Part shown: piece by piece, positions 9,171 through 12,452 of the stretch
How the letters are laid out: the number at the start of each line of letters is the position of its first letter
Numbering within the stretch: position 1 is the first letter of the stretch
Assembly: GCA_013287025.1 (NCBI GenBank)
Contig: JABDEN010000045.1
Location: 1,918-14,369 of the forward strand
Source: Gammaproteobacteria bacterium
GTDB lineage: Bacteria; Pseudomonadota; Gammaproteobacteria; DSM-16500
Direction of reading: 5' to 3'
Length of the DNA stretch: 12,452 bases
Position numbers and translations under genes: made by a program
Notes under the pieces: generated by a model
Databases searched by the model: none
Seen by the model: only the letters and a program-made list of their open reading frames with translations
Told to the model about the DNA's origin: nothing

Positions 9171-9566
9171 TTAATGTGCTTCTGATGCAACTTGTTTGGT
9201 ATATTGTTCGGCGGTTAATAATTTATTGAAATCATGCTCATTTTCAAAAGGTCGCACGCGAAATAACCAGCCTTTTCCATAAGGATCTTCATTGACCAAT
9301 TGCGGATTTTCGAGTAACGCTTCATTTATCTCGATGACTTCTCCTGAAATCGGTGAGTAAACATCGGCTGCCGCTTTCACCGATTCTACCACTGCGCATT
9401 CGTGGCCAAGTTCGACATTGCTTTCGGGTTCTGGTAATTCCACATACACAAGGTCGCCTAACATGGTTTGTGCATGATCCGTAATACCGATTGTTAAAAC
9501 ATCGTCATCTTGACGAATCCATTCGTGTGTTCTTGAATACTTCAATTTGGTTGGCACACTATTCAT
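9171..9566 (-). CDS. gcvH: Glycine cleavage system H protein
   Basis: This is the small lipoyl carrier that shuttles the aminomethyl intermediate from the P protein to the T protein and is then reoxidised by the L protein. It has 131 residues, the usual size. The lipoylation site is plain: CAVVESVKAAADVYSPISGE, with Lys64 in the ESVKA context. The N-terminal KYSRTHEWI and the GITDHAQTMLGDLVYVELP strand are also diagnostic. The ATG at 9564-9566 follows AGGAG, which overlaps the gcvT stop codon (9-nt gap), so translation is probably coupled to gcvT. Lipoylation would need LipA/LipB or LplA encoded elsewhere. Confidence 0.98.
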   Translation of the reverse strand: MNSVPTKLKYSRTHEWIRQDDDVLTIGITDHAQTMLGDLVYVELPEPESNVELGHECAVVESVKAAADVYSPISGEVIEINEALLENPQLVNEDPYGKGWLFRVRPFENEHDFNKLLTAEQYTKQVASEAH

Positions 9567-9575
9567 TTTAAGCTC

Positions 9576-10664
9576 CTAAACAATTGCTACAATATTCTTT
9601 TTACCCAATTTTACAAAAGGTAATTTTACGATATCCACGTCACAAGATTTGCCACGAATATCAACACAACAGGGTCCTGTCATATTCGCATCAATGCGTG
9701 CAAAAGCAATGCCTTTTTGTAAAGTGGGAGAAAAACTTCCGCTGGTGATTTCACCAATGATTTTGCCGTTATTCAATACTTTTTGATGATTACGTAATAC
9801 GCCGGGACCTTTTAAGATGAGACCGACTAAACGCTGGTTCACACCTTCCGCTTTTTGCTTATCTAATACGGGGCGCCCAATAAAATCTCGATCGTCTGGC
9901 AGGAAAGCAACTGTCCAAGTTAAATTGGATTCGAGGGGTGTGACTGTTTCGTCCATGTCGGCGCCATATAAATTTAAGCCTGCTTCGAGACGTAGTGTAT
10001 CTCTTGCGCCAAGTCCGCAAGGTTTGATTCCGCATTTGATGATTTTATCCCAGAGTAAACTTGCTTTTTCATTGGGTAAAATAATTTCAAAACCATCTTC
10101 ACCGGTATAACCCGTACGTGCAATAAAAAAATCACCTGTCGTCATGGCTTGAAATGGTTTTAAATGTTGTAAAGTATCTGCATTATCAAAAATGTGAGGA
10201 ATGAGGTGGGCGACATTCGGCCCTTGAATGGCAATCATCGCGAGATCATCGCGTTCAATGATGTCGATGTTGGTATTGCCTAATTGCTTCTGAAACCAGC
10301 TTAAATCTTTATCATGTGTTGCGGAATTGACAATTAAGCGATAAAAATCATCTGCAATTTTATAGACAATTAAATCATCAATGACGCCGCCTTTTTCGTT
10401 AAGCATACAGGTATATAATGCTTTCCCAGGCGTTAAACGTAAGACGTTATTGGCTAATAATTTTTGTAAAAAAGGCGCGACTTCTTGCCCTTTAAAATCA
10501 ACGATGGTCATATGCGACACATCGAAAACTCCCGCTTCATTTCTAACATGATGGTGTTCTTCTACTTGAGAGCCATAATGTAATGGCATGTCCCATCCTG
10601 CAAAATCAACCATCTTCGCATTCAAGGCTATATGTGCTTGATACAACGGAGTCTTCTTGCCCAT
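9576..10664 (-). CDS. gcvT: Aminomethyltransferase (glycine cleavage T protein)
   Basis: This enzyme moves the methylene carbon from aminomethyl-lipoyl GcvH to tetrahydrofolate, releasing ammonia and forming 5,10-methylene-THF. The product is 362 aa from the ATG at 10662-10664. Motifs, numbered from this start: KMVDFAGWDMPLHYGSQ (17-33), FDVSHM (47-52), GGVIDDLIVY (92-101, holding the conserved aspartates), RTGYTGEDGFE (183-193) and CGLGARDTLRLEAG (216-229). The frame is open 26 codons further, to an ATG at 10742. The shorter start is preferred because MGKKTPLYQAH matches the family's normal beginning, AGGA lies 6 bases before it, and a good promoter sits inside the longer version, so its transcript would lack the upstream ATG. 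It is the first gene of the operon; its TAG is followed 9 bases later by gcvH. Confidence 0.95.
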   Translation of the reverse strand: MGKKTPLYQAHIALNAKMVDFAGWDMPLHYGSQVEEHHHVRNEAGVFDVSHMTIVDFKGQEVAPFLQKLLANNVLRLTPGKALYTCMLNEKGGVIDDLIVYKIADDFYRLIVNSATHDKDLSWFQKQLGNTNIDIIERDDLAMIAIQGPNVAHLIPHIFDNADTLQHLKPFQAMTTGDFFIARTGYTGEDGFEIILPNEKASLLWDKIIKCGIKPCGLGARDTLRLEAGLNLYGADMDETVTPLESNLTWTVAFLPDDRDFIGRPVLDKQKAEGVNQRLVGLILKGPGVLRNHQKVLNNGKIIGEITSGSFSPTLQKGIAFARIDANMTGPCCVDIRGKSCDVDIVKLPFVKLGKKNIVAIV

Positions 10665-10695
10665 AAACTGTCCTGGTTTTTTTAATGGATTGCGC

Positions 10696-10724
10696 AGTAT
10701 AACGTTTTCGATGGGGGGCAGCAA
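10696..10724 (-). promoter_or_regulatory. Probable sigma70 promoter of the gcvTHPAPB operon
   Basis: On the minus strand, TATACT (10696-10701) matches the -10 consensus at five of six bases. TTGCTG (10719-10724) is a partial -35, with the TTG conserved, and the spacer is exactly 17 bp. The expected transcript start, near 10688-10690, leaves a leader of about 25 nt to the gcvT ATG. The promoter lies after the dapB terminator, which fits an independent operon start. It was identified by eye only. Confidence 0.55.
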
Positions 10725-10754
10725 CGTCATCAAATATATCATGCGTAGGCCCTG

Positions 10755-10793
10755 TAAAAGGAAGCAGTTCCCGCGCTCTTAGCGGGAATTGCT
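10755..10793 (-). terminator. Rho-independent terminator of dapB
   Basis: On the minus strand, two bases after the dapB stop, there is a hairpin. Outer AGCA/TGCT (4 bp), one mismatch, then TTCCCGC/GCGGGAA (7 bp) enclose a 7-base loop (arms 10782-10793 and 10763-10774 on the plus strand). TTCC and a short T run (10757-10760) follow. It separates the coiled-coil/dapB transcript from the gcv operon. It is not strongly bidirectional, because the opposite side lacks a T tract. Confidence 0.8.
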
Positions 10794-10794
10794 G

Positions 10795-11529
10795 TTACAC
10801 TAATAAATTTTCTAACCCATACACTAAGTGATTCAAAGACTGAACTTTTTGGCATGCTAATACAACGCCCGCCATAAAGCACTGACGATCAATGGTGTCA
10901 TGACGAATAGTGAGTGTTTCCCCTGGTGCGCCAAAAATAACTTCTTGATGCGCAAGAAAACCAGGCAAGCGCACAGAATGAATAGGAATATTATTCATAG
11001 TGGCGCCGCGTGCACCCGGGATAGTTTCGCGCGAAGGTTTGAGTGGTTGATGCGTGGTTCTCGCTTTTCCTAACAATTCTGCAGTTTTTAAAGCGGTGCC
11101 AGAAGGACTGTCCTGTTTCCCTGCGTGATGCATTTCAATGATTTCAATGTCAGCAAAATACTTTGCAATCTCTCCTGCGTACTTCATCATCAATACCGCG
11201 CCGATGGAAAAATTAGGTGCGATAATGCCTCCCAATTTTGCATCGGCTGAAAGTTGTTGCAATTTTTTGATTTCTTCGTCTTTCAATCCACTTGTCCCAA
11301 TGACGGGATGTACGGAGGCCTTGATAATAATCTCTGTATTTTTAAAAACAGATTCCGCATTGGTAAAGTCAATGACAATATCTGGCTTATGTTCATGAAT
11401 AGAGGATAGAAGATCATCTCTCTCACCATTCTTGTAAACGAGCGTAAAATCGGAATGTTCCGCGATCGTTTTGCACGTTACTTGTCCCATCTTACCATTG
11501 GCGCCATTAACCAAAATGCGGATTGTCAT
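10795..11529 (-). CDS. dapB: 4-hydroxy-tetrahydrodipicolinate reductase
   Basis: This enzyme catalyses the NAD(P)H-dependent reduction of 4-hydroxy-tetrahydrodipicolinate to tetrahydrodipicolinate, for meso-diaminopimelate (peptidoglycan) and lysine synthesis, in the cytoplasm. The product is 244 aa from the ATG at 11527-11529. Visible features: Rossmann glycine motif VNGANGKMGQ (7-16), VIGTSGL (76-82), IIAPNFSIGAVLMMK (102-116), and the active-site signature EMHHAGKQDSPSGTA (132-146) with His134/His135 and Lys138. The frame extends 59 codons further upstream, to 11706, but that part overlaps the preceding gene, looks unlike DapB, and would place the Rossmann motif far from the N terminus. 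The shorter start has AGAGGA 7 bases upstream. Its ATG follows the upstream gene's TAA by one base (TAACATG), which predicts translational coupling. A terminator follows directly. Confidence 0.96.
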   Translation of the reverse strand: MTIRILVNGANGKMGQVTCKTIAEHSDFTLVYKNGERDDLLSSIHEHKPDIVIDFTNAESVFKNTEIIIKASVHPVIGTSGLKDEEIKKLQQLSADAKLGGIIAPNFSIGAVLMMKYAGEIAKYFADIEIIEMHHAGKQDSPSGTALKTAELLGKARTTHQPLKPSRETIPGARGATMNNIPIHSVRLPGFLAHQEVIFGAPGETLTIRHDTIDRQCFMAGVVLACQKVQSLNHLVYGLENLLV

Positions 11530-11530
11530 G

Positions 11531-12316
11531 TTATGATCCTCTTTTGTTGTATTTAATAATACTTCTCGATTGCGCTTCTTCTGCATAAATATCTTTTCTT
11601 CTTGTATTATAAGGATTTTCTTTTGAACCTGTGGATTTTCCATTTTTGAATTTGAGGATATCTGCACGTGCTTTGTCGAGTAACTCTGATTTTCTTTCCA
11701 ATTCATTAATTTTTGTTTTCAGTTCACCTTGTAAATATTTATGCTCCTTCGACCAGGATATTTTAGCATTTTCATGATCGAGTGCCATTTTTGCGAGTTG
11801 GTTTTTGGTTTCCTCGAGGTTTTTTTTCAAGTTATCGTTTGATCTCGTAAGTTCTTTGAGACTTTGGATATTTTTTTCTTTATTAACTTCGACTTCCGTT
11901 AAACGTTTGCGGAGTTCATTCATATAAGTTTCTTGTGCTTGCAAAAGATTACTATTGTCCGAAGATTCACTTGCAAGATCATCTTTCTGTTTGGTTAACG
12001 TGGTAATATTTTTTTCGAGAGTATCAATTCGATTAACGTATTCCATGATCATTTCACGATTCTTGTTATTTTGTGCAATGGTATCGGCATGTTTATTTTT
12101 TTCAAGCGCTAATTCCTCAGAGCTTTTTTGATAAGCTGTTTCTAGCTCTTTTAAGTTATTCACGGTTTTCATTAATTGCAAATTTTCTTTGGATTTGCTT
12201 TCTTCAGTTTTTTGTTTTGCATTCAGCACATCGACTTTATCCCATCCTTCATCTGTTTCGCTTACTTCGATACTTGGTAAAGGGATTTTTATACCCGATT
12301 TTTCAAATGTGAACAT
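11531..12316 (-). CDS. Hypothetical coiled-coil protein co-transcribed with dapB
   Basis: Not recognised. The product is 261 aa and hydrophilic, without a signal peptide or membrane segment. The first ~30 residues (MFTFEKSGIKIPLPSIEV and following) are non-helical and contain acidic SETDEGWDKVD. Residues from about 35 to 230 are an almost unbroken coiled coil rich in Lys, Glu, Asn and Leu (for example NLKELETAYQKSSEEL and NLKKNLEETKNQLAKM). The last ~30 are basic, ending RSIIKYNKRGS. The ATG at 12314-12316 has an ideal AAGGAG seven bases upstream. The stop lies one base before the dapB start, so both are on one message. Composition resembles the coiled coil of the giant gene at the left, suggesting a similar class of lineage-specific, possibly secreted or structural protein; this is an inference. 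Nothing in it suggests a role in lysine synthesis. Confidence 0.85.
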   Translation of the reverse strand: MFTFEKSGIKIPLPSIEVSETDEGWDKVDVLNAKQKTEESKSKENLQLMKTVNNLKELETAYQKSSEELALEKNKHADTIAQNNKNREMIMEYVNRIDTLEKNITTLTKQKDDLASESSDNSNLLQAQETYMNELRKRLTEVEVNKEKNIQSLKELTRSNDNLKKNLEETKNQLAKMALDHENAKISWSKEHKYLQGELKTKINELERKSELLDKARADILKFKNGKSTGSKENPYNTRRKDIYAEEAQSRSIIKYNKRGS

Positions 12317-12323
12317 AGCGACT

Positions 12324-12329
12324 CTCCTT
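12324..12329 (-). promoter_or_regulatory. Ribosome binding site of the coiled-coil gene
   Basis: AAGGAG on the minus strand, seven bases before the ATG at 12316, is close to a perfect Shine-Dalgarno sequence and fixes this start. Confidence 0.8.
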
Positions 12330-12339
12330 CGATAAAATT

Positions 12340-12368
12340 AAAAAAATCGCGAAGTAATTTCGCGATTT
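12340..12368 (-). terminator. Rho-independent terminator upstream of the coiled-coil gene
   Basis: On the minus strand, AAATCGCGAA and TTCGCGATTT form a perfect 10-bp stem (plus-strand arms 12344-12353 and 12359-12368) with a 5-base loop, and the descending arm runs into seven T's. It should end a minus-strand transcript coming from beyond the right edge. It lies only 27 nt before the coiled-coil gene's ATG, so it could also act as an attenuator if that gene is read from upstream. Confidence 0.8.
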
Positions 12369-12376
12369 ATGTAACA

Positions 12377-12452
12377 TCAAGATGGTCTCGGCGAACGATT
12401 TTTTGAAGTATCAGTGCTTCTTTTTGGATTTCGAGGGGAAAAGAAACCTACT
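12377..12452 (-). CDS. Possible 3' end of a minus-strand gene (24 codons visible)
   Basis: One minus-strand frame is open from the right edge to a TGA at 12377-12379, ending in a Ser/Pro/Arg-rich tail (SKNRSPRPS). The stop is nine bases before the terminator stem, the position expected for the gene that this terminator serves. Another minus frame, ending near 12411 with SKSKKKH, is also open from the edge, so the assignment is uncertain. The product cannot be named from so little sequence. Confidence 0.3.
   Translation of the reverse strand, partial: VGFFSPRNPKRSTDTSKNRSPRPS

Noticed and set aside
10665..10794. Glycine riboswitch ahead of gcvT
   Set aside because: Such riboswitches are common before gcv operons, but only about 25 nt of leader remain after the predicted promoter. 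The remaining space holds the dapB terminator, and no glycine aptamer-like paired regions are seen.
11530..11706. 59-residue N-terminal extension of DapB
   Set aside because: It overlaps the coding sequence of the coiled-coil gene in another frame, has no DapB similarity, and the inner ATG has a good ribosome binding site.
12382..12452. Plus-strand frame starting at the ATG 12382 and running off the right edge
   Set aside because: Only 23 codons are visible, there is no Shine-Dalgarno sequence, and the nearby minus-strand terminator suggests the gene here is on the other strand.
1..12452. CRISPR arrays, tRNA or rRNA genes, insertion sequences, attachment sites
   Set aside because: I saw no regularly spaced direct repeats, cloverleaf-like sequence, rRNA signatures, transposase motifs or terminal inverted repeats while reading both strands.

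Overview
The window looks like chromosome of a low-GC gammaproteobacterium, most plausibly an intracellular member of the Legionellales (Coxiella / Legionella / Berkiella-like). This is an inference. It rests on a gcvT-gcvH-gcvPA-gcvPB operon with glycine dehydrogenase split in two, as in Coxiella and Legionella; on a short (~244 aa) DapB with the HHxxKxDxPSGTA active-site motif; and on very large, AT-rich, coiled-coil and TPR-bearing proteins of the kind that serve as secreted effectors in these bacteria. No database comparison was possible.

Left half (1-6312, + strand): one giant reading frame, entering from beyond the left edge and interrupted by a single in-frame TAA at 4351-4353. The upstream part has a His-Gly / Cys motif pair that looks like a caspase-fold (clan CD) cysteine protease dyad, then an acidic linker, several clusters of TPR-like helical repeats and a long Lys/Glu-rich coiled coil. 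The frame stays open after the stop for 652 more codons: first more coiled coil, then a globular region and a proline-rich tail. Without the TAA the product would be about 2,100 residues plus whatever lies off the left edge. It looks like a recently broken, or read-through, effector-like gene.

Middle (6319-10664, - strand): a compact glycine cleavage operon, transcribed gcvT, gcvH, gcvPA, gcvPB, with gaps of 9, 12 and 2 nt. It encodes the T, H and two-subunit P proteins. The L protein (dihydrolipoamide dehydrogenase) is not here. A sigma70-like promoter lies just upstream of gcvT, and there is no room for a glycine riboswitch. The operon meets the giant gene tail to tail, with 6 bp between the stop codons.

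Right (10755-12368, - strand): a strong Rho-independent terminator separates dapB (lysine / diaminopimelate synthesis) from gcvT. Upstream of dapB, with one base between stop and start, is an unrecognised 261-aa coiled-coil gene. It is preceded by an ideal ribosome binding site and, 27 nt before its start, by another Rho-independent terminator for whatever lies off the right edge.

Two start codons are best moved from the longest reading frame. gcvT should start at 10664 (362 aa) and dapB at 11529 (244 aa). In both cases ribosome binding sites and family lengths agree.
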